The notes: generated from the sequence alone by a model not told the origin. DNA of 64,000 nt from Asterias rubens (GCF_902459465.1 NC_047066.1:21517047-21581046); one strand, 5' to 3'; counted from the stretch's first letter, positions 1 to 10,799 are shown. Translations and numbers: made by a program.

Positions 1-99
1 ACATTAATTTGGCAAAGTCTACTGTTTGTTTTTGTTACAGCAAGGCTTGCCATCTCCAAAGATGTCTACACTTCAACAAGAAGATGGGCTGTGATTAAA

Positions 100-453
100 T
101 GGGTACGTTCCCTTGGATTGGTGTATGAAAAACGTTTGCTATGAAATGAATATTGTTGGAACAATGCTTTCAAAGACAAATAGATGAGCCCCACAACTAT
201 GCCTCGAAATGGCACGGTTTTCCTTTTATTTTGCGATCTAACACAGTCGGCCATTTTGCGGAGTCAAAATGGCGTGCCATGTTAGTTCACAACGTATAAG
301 GAAAGCCCTGTAATTTCGAGGCATATTATTTTGCGTGGACTATATTCTACTCTTAAAATATATTTCAAACCATGATATGCATTTCATAACACAAGGTTTC
401 AAGCCCTTTTCGTGGACCAACTCGCCCGGTCCAAGGCAGGGTGTCCCTTAAAG
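100..453. mobile_element. Palindromic MITE, family A (degenerate copy)
   Basis: An old copy of the hairpin element seen in better condition at 22723-23007, 27771-28157 and 34689-35080. The left end reads roughly 'gttcccttggattgg' and the right end 'ccaaggcagggtgtccc'. The centre has the inverted pair 'cagtcggccatttt' and 'aaaatggcgtgcc', with 'cggttttcctttta' and its diverged complement beyond. It has no coding capacity. It is more diverged than the other copies, so it probably inserted earlier. Confidence 0.6.
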
Positions 454-807
454 GAATTGCTCTCTCTAGTAAAAGGTTAGTTTCTAAAAAGCAAATTAGT
501 ATTATCAGTTAGGCCTGATGTAAACATTACACAAAATCTAGGAATGAGAAGCAATTGTACATGATGCAAACCATGTATGTTTTTTTTTTTAATTGTTCGG
601 TTGAACAAAGACAAATTACAAGATTTGAACCAACAGCCTCCAGGTTAATGTATTTTGGTCTTACTACAAACCCTGCGCCATTGAGAATGTCAATCTTAAA
701 GTGGAAACAAAAATTGAGACGAAAAAAACCTGAAAGACCCCAAAACTTATGAATACCAAACTGTAAACAATGTGGCAAACTGGCTGGGTACAATTTCAAT
801 CTCCTCT

Positions 808-1032
808 TTAGGAGATTCTCCTCGTCTGTTTTCTTGTACAAAATGACTTTCTGGGACCGCTAGATGTTTTTAACAAAAAGGTGCGTTTTGTTTGCCTGCC
901 TGCAGCTCCAGTCTCATCATACAGCCTGGCATCAAGAACAACATTCTCTGTAAACAGGTAAATTGATACCCTTACAATCCTAATTCCTTTAAGTATCCAA
1001 AATGAAGGATCCCCAATTCCTTCAGTATCCAA
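808..1032 (-). pseudogene. Coding-like remnant, copy 1 (unknown family)
   Basis: An open stretch on the minus strand containing 'RVSIYLFTENVVLDARLYD' followed by 'ETGAAGR'. It is clearly similar to the minus-strand stretch at 2271-2567, but lacks the 11-residue piece 'KWVSDIHVELL' without losing frame. Keeping similar amino acids while the DNA diverges suggests former coding sequence. The short strand-like segments followed by 'LLETGAAG' recall tudor-type folds only loosely, and I do not assign a family. It could instead be a piece of an old repeat. Confidence 0.25.
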
Positions 1033-1145
1033 AATGAAGGATTCAGAAGGACTTGGGCCATTAGGCTCAATAATCTTTGTCTCGCACTGCTAATGAGCAA
1101 ATGGGATGATTCATGAGAGAGGTGAAACCACTGCATGTAGTGTCA

Positions 1146-1316
1146 TAGATCAGGGCCCATCATCTTAAAGTCTGTAAGCAGAAAAAGTCTTACTTGAGAC
1201 TGGCTACCAGCTAAAATTCTATAAAATTTACATTGTAGCAACTGATGCCCCGCTCATTTATTGCTTAGCAAAGTTGCTAAGCAGTGTTCTGTAGTTGGTC
1301 TGCTTTATGAAATTGA
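1146..1316. mobile_element. Palindromic MITE, family F (degenerate)
   Basis: Carries 'taagcagaaaaagtctta' and 'ggctaccagctaaaatt' near the left, and 'gcttagcaaagttgctaagc' plus 'tttatgaaatt' to the right. This is the pattern of the better copy at 59704-59950 ('aatttcatagagctgctt' ends, 'gcttaagcaaa' repeats). There is no coding capacity. Confidence 0.45.
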
Positions 1317-2270
1317 GATGCATGCAGGGTGTTTCTTGGTCAAACCACATTCACCCTCCTGGCCCACTCAATTCCATTCACACTCACACACAGGCCACAC
1401 CTAGTTCCAGACATTCTTAGCTATTCTAACCTTTTGGGCTAATGTATTCTAACAAAAATAATTGCATGTGCGTTAACAAAATAATATTCACACACTATTT
1501 GAATAGTTGTAGACAAATCTGTACGAAACTTGTGGAAAGTGCACACATGGTTAGTTTTTACTGTAAATCTACTTTCAATTAGGTCGATGCTGCAACTTTT
1601 TTGCAATTTGTTTGTAATATCAACCATAAATTGAATGAATTTAATGACTTGGACACGACAGGTTAAATATAAATAATTGCCACGGCACAGTTGTTATGTT
1701 TGCCAACCAGTGATTGCATACTGGCAGCCTTTCCTTCAAAAAGTACAACAAATCATTTAGTAAAAAGCCTTTTTTTCTTCTTTTTTTTTTTACAGATTTT
1801 GTAAAACCTTACCACAAAGGGCTAATTTGTGCCAACCCAGTTATACATTTTGTGATAGTTTAGCCACCCCCAAAAAATAACAACAAATGTCTGGAGTACA
1901 TAACATATTGTTTTTTTCAGCCTAAAGCTGTTTGCTCCACTTAACAGTAAATCACATTGATAAATCACATTGATGAGGCACAGGGTTTTACTAAATTACT
2001 CCTTTAATACATATTTTAATTCAAATTTGAAGATATTTAATAACAGTTTTCCTTACATTTTTTAATCAAGACATATTAATATTGGTAAGGATCCAGCAGT
2101 TCTTTTACAATCTTTTTAAAGGGTGAAAAGCAGAGATCGTTTTAAACTAATAAAGGTTCTGCGCTCTCCTCCTTATTAATCAAGGTTGTATTGTTTCCAG
2201 AAAAATTGAGAGTAAGCACAAAATACCTTTGTTTTATTTTTATTTTTTTCTAGATTGTAAAAAAAAACTT
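1317..2270. other. Non-coding stretch, no gene seen
   Basis: AT-rich sequence with short T runs (near 1769-1792 and 2231-2252). I see no conserved protein segment, RNA gene or clear repeat boundary. It lies between two related coding-like remnants and may be the intron or spacer of that duplicated region. Confidence 0.5.
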
Positions 2271-2567
2271 TTAGTTGTGATACAATGAAATAACTGTCAG
2301 ATTTTTATTAGTTTCTTTTTTAAACAAAACATGTTTTTGTTTCATTTTCCTGCCTGCAGCTCCAGTCTCCAAAAGTTCAACATGAATGTCTGAGACCCAC
2401 TTATCATCATACATCTTGGCACAAAGAACTACCTTCTCTATAAACAGGTTAATTGAAACCCTACAATCACAATACTTTCTCCAGTGTCCAAAGTGAAGAA
2501 TTAAGGACTTGGGCCAGTAGGGTCTCATTCCAATCTTATAAAGTTCAACCAATTTGTGGAGTGACAT
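2271..2567 (-). pseudogene. Coding-like remnant, copy 2 (unknown family)
   Basis: A 98-codon open stretch on the minus strand. It includes 'YWPKSLILHFGHWRKYCD', then 'RVSINLFIEKVVLCAKMYDD' and 'WVSDIHVELLETGAAGRK'. It shares the RVSI-LF-VVL-MYD-ETGAAGR pattern with 808-1032, so the two are duplicates of one coding-like module. The mixture of aromatic and hydrophobic residues looks like a folded domain, not random sequence. I do not recognise the family with confidence. No full gene structure can be built around it here. Confidence 0.3.
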
Positions 2568-3225
2568 ATAAGAAGAGGATATGGAAACGTTGATGCCACA
2601 TGCTGGCTAAAAATTCCTATTGCTCTTTTCCCAAAAAGAAAATGATCCCCACTACCAAAATATATTGTGTCTAGCTTTTTCTTGCTGCATCTTACCACCA
2701 CCACATTTGTTTACTTTAAGCAATACTTATCTACGATAATAGTTGTTAAAAAAAATAGTTCTTATCATGATCAGTTGCCAGCATGGCAAGCATTTGCTTG
2801 ACCTTGGGACAATTGATTAAAATAAAACAAATGATTTTGGGGTCTTTTACTACAAACTTTCCACGTGTTTTTCCAAAGAAAGTGGCAGTGCTAGTCACCT
2901 GGGGTGGATTTCACGAAGAGTAAAGACTAGTCTTATCTCAAGTAAGGACAAGTTGTAAAATGTACAATTGTGGCAAGTTTCATAAAAATAACTCTAGAAC
3001 TTTGGAAAATACAAAGGGGCCACTATGTGCCACATTTCTCTGTAAGTCTGAAACTTGTTCGAGGAAGATATCAATTTGATCCAAATCAAGACATTCAACA
3101 CTGAAAATAAACTGGATCCGCATAAGTTTCTTGGAGTAGTTTTTTTTGAACTGTTGGGGGTCTGCAAGTATTTTTGATAAAAGTTCTAAAGTGAAAGCAA
3201 TTCAATTGAAAGTAATTAATTATTT

Positions 3226-3290
3226 TACATCTACTGTTTGTTTTGTTACAGGAAGGCTTTCGACGTTCCACATGGCAAGATACACTTCAC
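3226..3290 (+). repeat. Short diverged duplicate of window positions 20-85
   Basis: The stretch 'ctactgtttgttttgttaca' followed by 'ggaaggctt' matches 'ctactgtttgtttttgttac' and 'agcaaggctt' near position 20. Downstream, 3748-3830 ('ctctagtaaaaggtaaattc') matches 462-545 ('ctctagtaaaaggttagttt'). So pieces of the first kilobase recur about 3.2-3.3 kb later, in the same order. The region looks like an old, partly rearranged direct duplication. Confidence 0.5.
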
Positions 3291-3468
3291 TGTTATTTGA
3301 GCAGTCCTAGTGTTACCTTTTTTTTCTTGTGCTTAAGAAAATCAGTTTTGTTAAATTTTAAACACCTCTCTGCTTCCTTTCCTGTGATTTATATTTTCGC
3401 TTGCAATTTGTATGAGTTTGTTGTTGTGTTCCTGTTTGTGTGCATGCTTAAATTGTTTTTGTTTGTGA

Positions 3469-4008
3469 ATGCAAATTCTTGCCGCTCAAAGCGTATTTCC
3501 GCCGCCCCAAAATCGAATGTGGTGGTTGGTATACCCATGGAGCTATAGCTCCATGGGTATACCTAAGCTGCAGAATCGCGGCCCATCGGGGCATTCTGCT
3601 AAGGTCACCACGATGCATGAGTTCATCGGTGTCTGCTTCAGCCTAAACCTAGACCTCTACTCCTGTTGTCAATATGGAGCCTTCATTGGACAGCAACGAT
3701 CTGTCACTTCTGGAATTGGTGAGTTTCTGCTTTCAATTTTGATTAAGGAACTCTATCTCTAGTAAAAGGTAAATTCCTTAAAAGCAAATTCGTCAAGACC
3801 TGATGTATATTTTACACAAAATCGAAATGGCAAGTTGCAAGTTACCATTATGCATTGTTTTTTAAGCCAGATTTGATACCTCTGCAGGATATTTTGCTAA
3901 TTTAACTTTTTGGCATCCATACAACTTTGTATCTGTAAACTTATTCTTTCAGAGCCAGAGATTCAGCTGTTCCCCGAAATCAAGTGCAGAGGGAATCAGC
4001 TCCACTGA
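3469..4008 (+). CDS. Possible 3'-terminal exons of an unidentified gene
   Basis: A candidate two-exon terminus. The open frame runs to 3718, where 'ggaattg|gtgagt' is a good splice donor. The next exon starts at 3953 after 'ttattctttcag', and the junction completes a GAG codon. The joined reading passes through 'SGIEPEIQLFPEIKCRGNQ' and stops at 4006-4008. A poly(A) signal AATAAA lies at 4132-4137, within normal 3' UTR distance. The upstream border is unknown, and the frame crosses a perfect palindrome at 3528-3563, which argues against the 5' half being coding. I do not recognise the product. It could also be a chance arrangement inside a repeat. Confidence 0.25.
3528..3563. repeat. Perfect 36-bp palindrome
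   Basis: Two 18-base halves, 'ggtatacccatggagcta' and its exact reverse complement, meet with no spacer. The sequence can form a cruciform or hairpin. It could be a footprint of an inverted duplication, a binding site for a dimer, or an artefact of joining two inverted copies. Confidence 0.9.
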
Positions 4009-4049
4009 CGTTGCTGAAGGCTACAAAGCACAAGGAGAGCAACGAATAC

Positions 4050-5130
4050 GAAGAACACTGTAATTTGTCTTAAATTTTTTCATTTATTCTAAATGTGTTA
4101 TTAGGCCTGACATGTTTTAATGGTGTTTTTCAATAAAGTTTTTAAACTACTTAAAACATTTATGTAAATAAGTACACCATTGCAAGCAAGCACACATAAT
4201 GCGTTTTTATGCGCTACTTGGCGATCTTAGGGCCTTGTTTGGAATCCGGAAGTACAAAGCATGGGAAATTCCAGACTTACTGCCAAAAGGGACTTGGACA
4301 CATGCACGTGGCATGTGGGGTCTCAGCCCGGCCGGTTGTTTCACATCTGGTGGTTGATCTTAAAGGTGCATCATCTGATGTTATCATAACTATGGTTGAC
4401 CAAACGGGTTAGTTCCTAGTCTAGGCCATGGGACTAGGGACCGCGTCTCGGGAGTAGGGGGTGCCCCCCTCAGACGGGGGCATGGACCTGGGCGCTCTTT
4501 AATTAGAGTACGAGGGACCTGATGATCTCCTGGGCGTGTTTTAGGGATGTCTTGGTGGTGCGGCGCTCGAATTGTTTGGAATCCAGAAGTACAAAGCATG
4601 GGAAATTCCAGACTTACTGCGAAAAGGGACTTGGACACATGCACGTGGCATGTGGGGTCTCAGCCCGGCCGGTTGTTTCACATCTGGTGGTTGATCTTAA
4701 AGGTGCATCATTTGGTGTTATCACAAACTATGGTTGACCAAACGGGTTAGTTCCTAGTCTAGGCCATGGGGCTAGGGACCGCGTTTCGGGAGTAGGGGGT
4801 GCCCCCCTCAGACGGGGGCATGGACCTGGGCGCTGATTTAATATAGTATGAGGGCCCTTATGATCTCCCGGGCGTGTCGGGGCTGGTATCCTGGGACCTG
4901 CACGTGGTGGCCCTGCTTTTAACTAGCCTTACCAGGATGATATAGGCAAAATTATGAACCCAATAAATTAAACGCTTGCGATGGTGCATTTATACAATAC
5001 CTTACCCTTTATACTCTCATGAGTGTAATATCCAATGTATTACCGGCACAACTTTTCAGGTCATCAATTTCCTAATTGTGGTTTTTCAGCTGTACTGTTT
5101 GAAAATAGGTTTAAGTACATTGCTGTGCCA
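4050..5130 (+). repeat. Left arm of foldback-like element
   Basis: Inverted relative of 8906-9712. It contains an extra internal direct duplication: about 4235-4558 and 4572-4895 repeat with a 337-bp offset, each carrying 'agtacaaagcatgggaaatt' and a GC-rich block with 'gtagggggtgcccccc'. The right arm has only one such unit, so the left-arm duplication arose after the inverted structure formed. Short open frames here are by-products of the repeat. Confidence 0.7.
4235..4895 (+). repeat. Direct tandem duplication, 337-bp period, two copies
   Basis: Unit 1 (about 4235-4558) and unit 2 (about 4572-4895) are nearly identical, including 'ggacacatgcacgtggcatg' and 'cctagtctaggccatggg'. Both contain the hairpin-prone stretch 'gtgcccccctcagacggggg'. 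The few differences suggest a fairly recent duplication. Confidence 0.85.
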
Positions 5131-5375
5131 GACATTCACTCTTTTGCTCATTACATTTTGGTTGCATGCCTGTTGCAACTAGTCAACAGAAAAAAACGTG
5201 TTTGAGTTCACTCTTTGGCTCTCACGATGAATAAACAAAAGAGGAAAAGGGCGTTTGAGAGGACTTGAGAAAAAAATAAAATAAGTGCATTGTCATGAAT
5301 ACATCTGAAGTCTTGTTTTGTGTAAACAAATTGCTCAATAAGTTTATTAAATTCATGTTGAGTCTGTCTTTTTAT

Positions 5376-5745
5376 TTAATCTTGTTCATTTGACTGATTT
5401 GGGACCATTTTATTTTTCGGTCAATTTTTATAAATGGGCCGTTTTGAGCCAGGATTTTGGGTTTAAAAAACTGCAAGGGGTTAAACTTGTTCTTTTGACT
5501 GATTTTTAATGAAAACAAAAATCGGCCAATTTTTAAAAATGGGGCTAGGATTTTTGGTTTAAAAAACTGCAAGGGGTTAAACTTGTTCTTTTGAATGATT
5601 TGGGACCAGTTTATTTTACAGCCAATTTTTAAAAATGGGCCTTTTTGGGTCAGGATTTTTGGTTTAAAAAACTGCAAGGGGTTAAACTTGTTCTTTTGAC
5701 TGATTTGGGACCATTTTAAGTTTCGGCCAATTTAATGAGCCTTTT
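5376..5745 (-). repeat. Satellite array, ~105-bp unit, minor block
   Basis: About 3.5 copies of the satellite in the orientation opposite to the main array. Each unit carries 'gcaaggggttaaacttgttc' (the complement of the main-array motif) and 'ggccaatttttaaaaatggg'. The reverse-complement frame stays open across units for about 100 codons, which reflects the unit sequence and not a gene. Confidence 0.9.
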
Positions 5746-5987
5746 TGAGTGGATGGATTTGGGTGCAGGATCGGAGAGGGGATCATTAGGGCAGTTTTTA
5801 CAAAACGTAAAGTTTTCCATCATTTTGATTGCCTAACAGTTTTTGTTATAGCGCCCTCTAGTGGCCGTGAGTACTCGGCATCCAAAAGTTCCTAAAAGTT
5901 TTTGCTATAGCGCCCTCTTGAGTGCGGAAGAACTTAGCCTCCAAAATACTTTGTAGAGCGCCCTCCCCGGCTTGAAATTCATGTCAT
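5746..5987. other. Spacer between opposed satellite arrays
   Basis: Unique-looking centre of the foldback-like element. It contains three related short motifs: 'gttatagcgccctctagtgg' near 5845, 'gctatagcgccctcttgagt' near 5902 and 'gtagagcgccctcccc' near 5952. This is a weak ~53-bp periodic repeat. No coding frame is seen. It is the turning point where satellite orientation flips. Confidence 0.6.
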
Positions 5988-8910
5988 CAATCAAAAGAAC
6001 AAGTTTAACCCCTTGCAGTTTTTTAAACCAAAAGTCCTGGCTCAAAAAGGCCCATTTTTAAAAAATGGCCGAAAAATAAAATGGCCCCAAATCAGTCAAA
6101 AGAACAAGTTTAACCCCTTGCAATTTTTTTAACAAAAAATCCTGGCTCAAAAAGGCCTATTTTTAAAAATTGGCCGAAAAATTAAATGGCCCCAAATCAG
6201 TCAAAAGAACAAGTTTAATCCCTTCCAATTTTTTCAACAAAGAATCATGGCTCAAAAAGGCCCATTTTTAAAAAATGGCCGAAAAATAAAATGGCCCCAA
6301 TATCAGTCAAAAGAACAAGTTTAACCCCTTGCAGTTTTTTTAACAAAGAATCATGGCTCAAAAAGGCCTATTTTTTAAAAATTGGGCGAAAATAAAATGG
6401 TCCCAAATCAGTCAAAAGAACAAGTTTAACCCCTTGCAATTTTTTTAACAAAAAATCCTGGCTCAAAAAGGCCTATTTTTAAAAATTGGCCGAAAAATTA
6501 AATGGCCCCAAATCAGTCAAAAGAACAAGTTTAACCCCTTCCAATTTTTTCAACAAAGAATCATGGCTCAAAAAGGCCCATTTTTAAAAAATGGCCGAAA
6601 AATAAAATGGCCCCAAATCAGTCAAAAGAACAAGTTTAACCCCTTGCAGTTTTTTTAACAAAGAATCATGGCTCAAAAAGGCCTATTTTTAAAAATTGGG
6701 CGAAAAATAAAATGGCCCCAAATCAGTCAAAAGAACAAGTTTAACCCCTTGCAGTTTTTTTAACAAAAAATCCTGGCTCAAAAAGGCCTATTTTTAAAAA
6801 TTGGGCGAAAAATAAAATGGCCCGAAATCAGTCAAAAGAACAAGTTTAACCCCTTGCAATTTTTTTTAACAAAAAGTCCTGGCTCAAAAAGGCCTATTTT
6901 TAAAAATTGGCCGAAAAATTAAATGGCCCCAAATCAGTCAAAAGTACAAGTTTAACCCCTTGCAGTTTTTTTAACAAAGAATCATGGCTCAAAAAGGCCT
7001 ATTTTTAAAAATTGGGCGAAAAATAAAATGGCCCCAAATCAGTCAAAAGAACAAGTTTAACCCCTTGCAATTTTTTAACAAAAAATCCTGGCTCAAAAAG
7101 GCCTATTTTTAAAAATTGGCCGAAAAATTAAATGGCCCCAAATCAGTCAAAAGAACAAGTTTAACCCCTTCCAATTTTTTCAACAAAGAATCATGGCTCA
7201 AAAAGGCCCATTTTTAAAAAATGGCCGAAAAATAAAATGGCCCCAAATCAGTCAAAAGAACAAGTTTAACCCCTTGCAGTTTTTTTAACAAAGAATCATG
7301 GCTCAAAAAGGCCTATTTTTAAAAATTGGGCGAAAAATAAAATGGCCCCAAATCAGTCAAAAGAACAAGTTTAACCCCTTGCAGTTTTTTTAACAAAAAA
7401 TCCTGGCTCAAAAAGGCCTATTTTTAAAAATTGGGTGAAAAATAAAATGGCCCCAAATCAGTCAAAAGAACAAGTTTAACCCCTTGCAATTTTTTAACAA
7501 AAAATCCTGGCCCAAAAAGGCCTATTTTTAAAAATTGGCCGAAAAATTAAATGGGCCCCAAATCAGTCAAAAGTACAAGTTTAACCCCTTGCAGTTTTTT
7601 TAACAAAGAATCATGGTTCAAAAAGGCCTATTTTTAAAAATTGGGCGAAAAATTAAATGGCCCCAAATCAGTCAAAAGAACAAGTTTACCCCTTGCAGTT
7701 TTTTTAACAAAAAATCCTGGCTCAAAACGGCCCATTTTTTAAAATTTGTCGAAAAATAAAATAGCCCCAAGTCAGTCAAAAGAACAAGTTTAACCCCTTG
7801 CAGTTTTTTTAACAAAGAATCATGGCTCAAAAAGGCCTATTTTTAAAAATTGCCGAAAGATTAAATGGCCCCAAATCAGTCAAAAGAACAAGTTTAACCC
7901 CTTGCAGTTTTTTTAACGAAAAATCCTGGCTCGAAAAGGCCCATTTTTTTAAATTGGCCGAAAAATTAAATGGCCCCAAATCAGTCAAAAGAACAAGTTT
8001 AACCCCTTGCAGTTTTTTTAACAAAGCATCATGGCTCAAAAAGGCCCATTTTTAAAAATTGGCCGAAAAATAAAATGGCCACAAATCAGTCCAAAGAACA
8101 AGTTTAACCCCCTGCAGTTTTTTTATAAAAAAATCCTGGCTCAAAAAGGCCTATTTTTAAAAAATGGCCGAAAAATAAAATGGCCCCAAGTCAGTCCAAA
8201 GAACAAGTTTAACCCCCTGCAGTTTTTTTAACTAAGAATCATGGCTCAAAAAGGCCTATTTTTAAAATTTGCCAAAAAATAAAATGGCCCCAAGTCAGTC
8301 AAAAGAACAAATTTAACCCCTTGCAGTTTTTTTAACAAAGAATCATGGCTCAAAAAGGCCTATTTTAAAAAATTGGGCGAAAAATAAAATGGCCCCAAAT
8401 CAGTCAAAAGAACAAGTTTAACCCCTTGCAGTTTTTTTAACAAAAAATCCTGGCTCGAAAAGGCCCATTTTTTTAAATTGGCCGAAAAATAAAATGGCCC
8501 ACCATCAGTCAAAAGAACAAGTTTAACCCCTTGCAGTTTTTTTAACAAAGCATCATGGCTCAAATAGGCCCATTTTTTAAAATTGGCCGAGAAATAAAAT
8601 GGCCCCAAATTAGTCAAAAGAACAAGTTTAACCCCTTGCAGGTTTTTTTTTTTACAAAAAATCCTGGCTCAAAAAGGCCCATTTTTAAAAATTGGCCGAA
8701 AAATTAAATGGCCCCAAATCAGTCAAAAGAACAAGTATAACCCCTTGCAGTTTTTTTTACCACAATTTCTGGCTCGAAAAGGCCCATTTTTAAAAATTGG
8801 CCGAAAGATAAAATGGCCCAAATGCAGTCAAAACAACAAGTTTAACCTCTTGCAGTTTGTTTAACAAAAAATCCTGGCTCAAAAAGGCCAATTTTTAAAA
8901 ATTGGCCGGC
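5988..8910 (+). repeat. Satellite array, ~105-bp unit, about 28 copies
   Basis: Head-to-tail copies of a unit containing 'cagtcaaaagaacaagttta', 'accccttgcagtttttt', 'aatcatggctcaaaaaggcc' and 'tttttaaaaattggccgaaa'. Units vary at fixed positions ('gaatcatgg' or 'aaatcctgg'; 'cttgcag' or 'cttccaa'). The 'cttccaa' variant recurs near 6221, 6537 and 7167, spacings close to three and six units, so the array has higher-order structure. Copies after about 7700 are more diverged. There is no gene; frames with repeated 'GPKSVKRTSLTPCSFF' are satellite translation. Confidence 0.95.
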
Positions 8911-9712
8911 ACAACAATGTACTTTAATTTATTTTTAGTCAGTACAGCTGAGAAAACACAATGAGGAAATAAGCTGATGACCTGAAAAGTTGTGCCTGTA
9001 TTACATTGTACATTGGATATTAAATTCATGAAAGTAAAGTGTAAGGTGTTGTATAAGTGCACCATTGCAAGCAGTTTAATTAATTAATTTCTTAATTTTG
9101 CTCATATCATCCTGGTAAGGCTAGTTAAAAGCAGGGCCACCACGTGCAGGTCCCAGGATACCAGCCCCGACACTACAAGACGTCCCTAAAACAGGCCAAG
9201 GAGATCATCAGGTCCCTTGCACTCTTTTTACAGAGCGCCCAGGTCCATGCCCCCGTCTGAGGGGGGCACCCCCTACTCCCGAGACACAGTCCCTAGTCCC
9301 ATGGCCTAGACTAGGAACTAACCCGTTTGGTCAACCATACATGTAATTGTGATAACACCAGAGCATCCTACCCGCTGAGGAAGATGATGCACCTTTAAGA
9401 TCAACCACCAGCTGTGAAACAACCGGCCGGGCTGAGACCCCACATACCACGTGCATGTGTCCAAGTCCCCTTTCGCAATTAAGTTTGGAATTTCCCATGC
9501 TTTGTACTTCCGGATTCCAAACAATTCGAGTGACGCACCACAAAGGCCCTAAGATCGCCAAGTAGCGCATAAAAACGCATAATTGTGCCTGCTTACAATA
9601 GTGCACTTATTTACAAAAATGTTAACCGTTTGTTTAAAAAAGGGAAAAAGACCAAAACATGTTACTAACACCATGAACACATCTAGAATAGTTTTCAAAA
9701 TTTAAGAAAATT
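8906..9712 (-). repeat. Right arm of foldback-like element
   Basis: Reverse-complement counterpart of the left arm, from 'ccggcacaacaatgtacttt' out to about 9712, where similarity to the left flank fades near 'atctagaatagttttcaaaa'. It carries one copy of the ~330-bp internal unit. Small insertions separate the arms (for example 'gagcatcctacccgctgagg' near 9360), so they have diverged since formation. Confidence 0.7.
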
Positions 9713-10210
9713 TATTGGATTGTCCTACAGTAAACATCTAGGGTGTCCTGATGACTAGATGCTGATGTTTTCATAAGATAGCATACAGTGACTTTTAAAA
9801 GCTTGACAGGACTGTCAACTCACTAATGCTAGAAGGATTTTTCAAACACAATATGAACCTCTGCCCTCGGATTTAAACCCCACGATCAACAACAAAAAGC
9901 AGTTATACAAACTCGGGAATATTACAATATTGGGGATAAGGTGGCCACAGACGCAAGTCTTTGCCGAATGATGATGATACATACTACAAACTCAAAAGCT
10001 GATTTCACAATGTCTAGTATAAGTACTGTCGTCTGGTGGAAATAAATGTTGTCTGGTTAATGTATTGATTGGTTACTGAATCACAATATCTTGATTTATG
10101 CAACTCATAATCATAGACAATAAATCAATGTTTGTTTGAGATTTCAACTTTGCTAGCTTGGTGTTTATATTCTCTTGTGGGAGTTTGCCGAGTTCCCTTG
10201 ATGGGAAGCT
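9713..10210. other. Non-coding stretch, no gene seen
   Basis: AT-rich sequence between the foldback-like element and a tetranucleotide repeat. No coding frame, RNA gene or repeat border can be supported. Confidence 0.5.
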
Positions 10211-10214
10211 CATA

Positions 10215-10215
10215 A

Positions 10216-10252
<37 letters not shown>

Positions 10253-10253
10253 C
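10215..10253. repeat. (GACA)n microsatellite
   Basis: About nine tandem copies of 'gaca'. The minus strand reads as (CTGT)n and gives a spurious Cys-Leu-Ser-Val repeat. Confidence 0.95.
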
Positions 10254-10799
10254 ATAACATTTTGTTAAAGGAGCTTAACAGAATTGGTTAGTAACAAAAT
10301 AAAAAGGTCATAGATTTTCATCAAACTTACACGGTCTAATGATGATGACAGTTAAAGAAAACATCCCTTGAAATATTTATGATTGAAATGTCATATTTGG
10401 TGAGAAATAAATAATCTAATTTCGCATTTGGAGTTTATTGCTCAGTGAGCGTTTCATTCATTTTTTTTCTTCCATCGATGTCATGCAAAATGTGTAATCA
10501 GTTTTTCACTATTCTCTCGTGACCCAGATGGTCGATCGATCTCAAACTTCTACACTCTACAGGTTTGTCAGTTTATGTTTATGGTGGATTACATAGAGTG
10601 CTTACACTGCCATCAACTGTTTTGTTAGCAAAACAAATTCTGTAATGTTCCTTTAAATGTTTTCGGGAATTTACCTTTCATTGGAGAGTGGGTTCAGCAG
10701 TCTTGCATGTAGTTAGATCTCTTCATCTTCTTTGGATATGGTGAGCTTTTACTGCAACACAAACAAAGTGCAAACTTGACAACTTCTGTTTAAAAAAAA

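Larger units (their letters stand above)
4050..9712. mobile_element. Foldback-like element with satellite core
   Basis: A ~5.7-kb composite inverted-repeat structure. The left arm (about 4050-5130) and right arm (about 8906-9712) are diverged reverse complements. Matching landmarks run in mirror order: 'gcgctacttggcgatcttag' near 4211 and its complement near 9550; 'ccaaacgggttagttcctag' near 4401 and its complement near 9315; 'gcacaacttttcaggtcatc' near 5047 and its complement near 8975. The core holds two arrays of a ~105-bp satellite in opposite orientation. No transposase is visible, so if mobile it is non-autonomous. The layout (long inverted arms, internal tandem repeats) is that of foldback elements. 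Homology fades at the outer ends and no target-site duplication is obvious. Confidence 0.6.

Noticed and set aside
4209..4750. Repeated plus-strand frames with 'HMHVACGVSARPVVSH'
   Set aside because: They come from the 337-bp duplicated unit of the foldback arm and also appear, broken, in the other arm; no protein family fits.
7822..8617. Open frames of 66-85 codons in the satellite
   Set aside because: They repeat the same peptide every unit on both strands and arise from the satellite sequence.
5988..8910. CRISPR-like look of the regular 105-bp array
   Set aside because: The whole unit is conserved with no unique spacers, the period is too long, and the genome is eukaryotic. It is a satellite.
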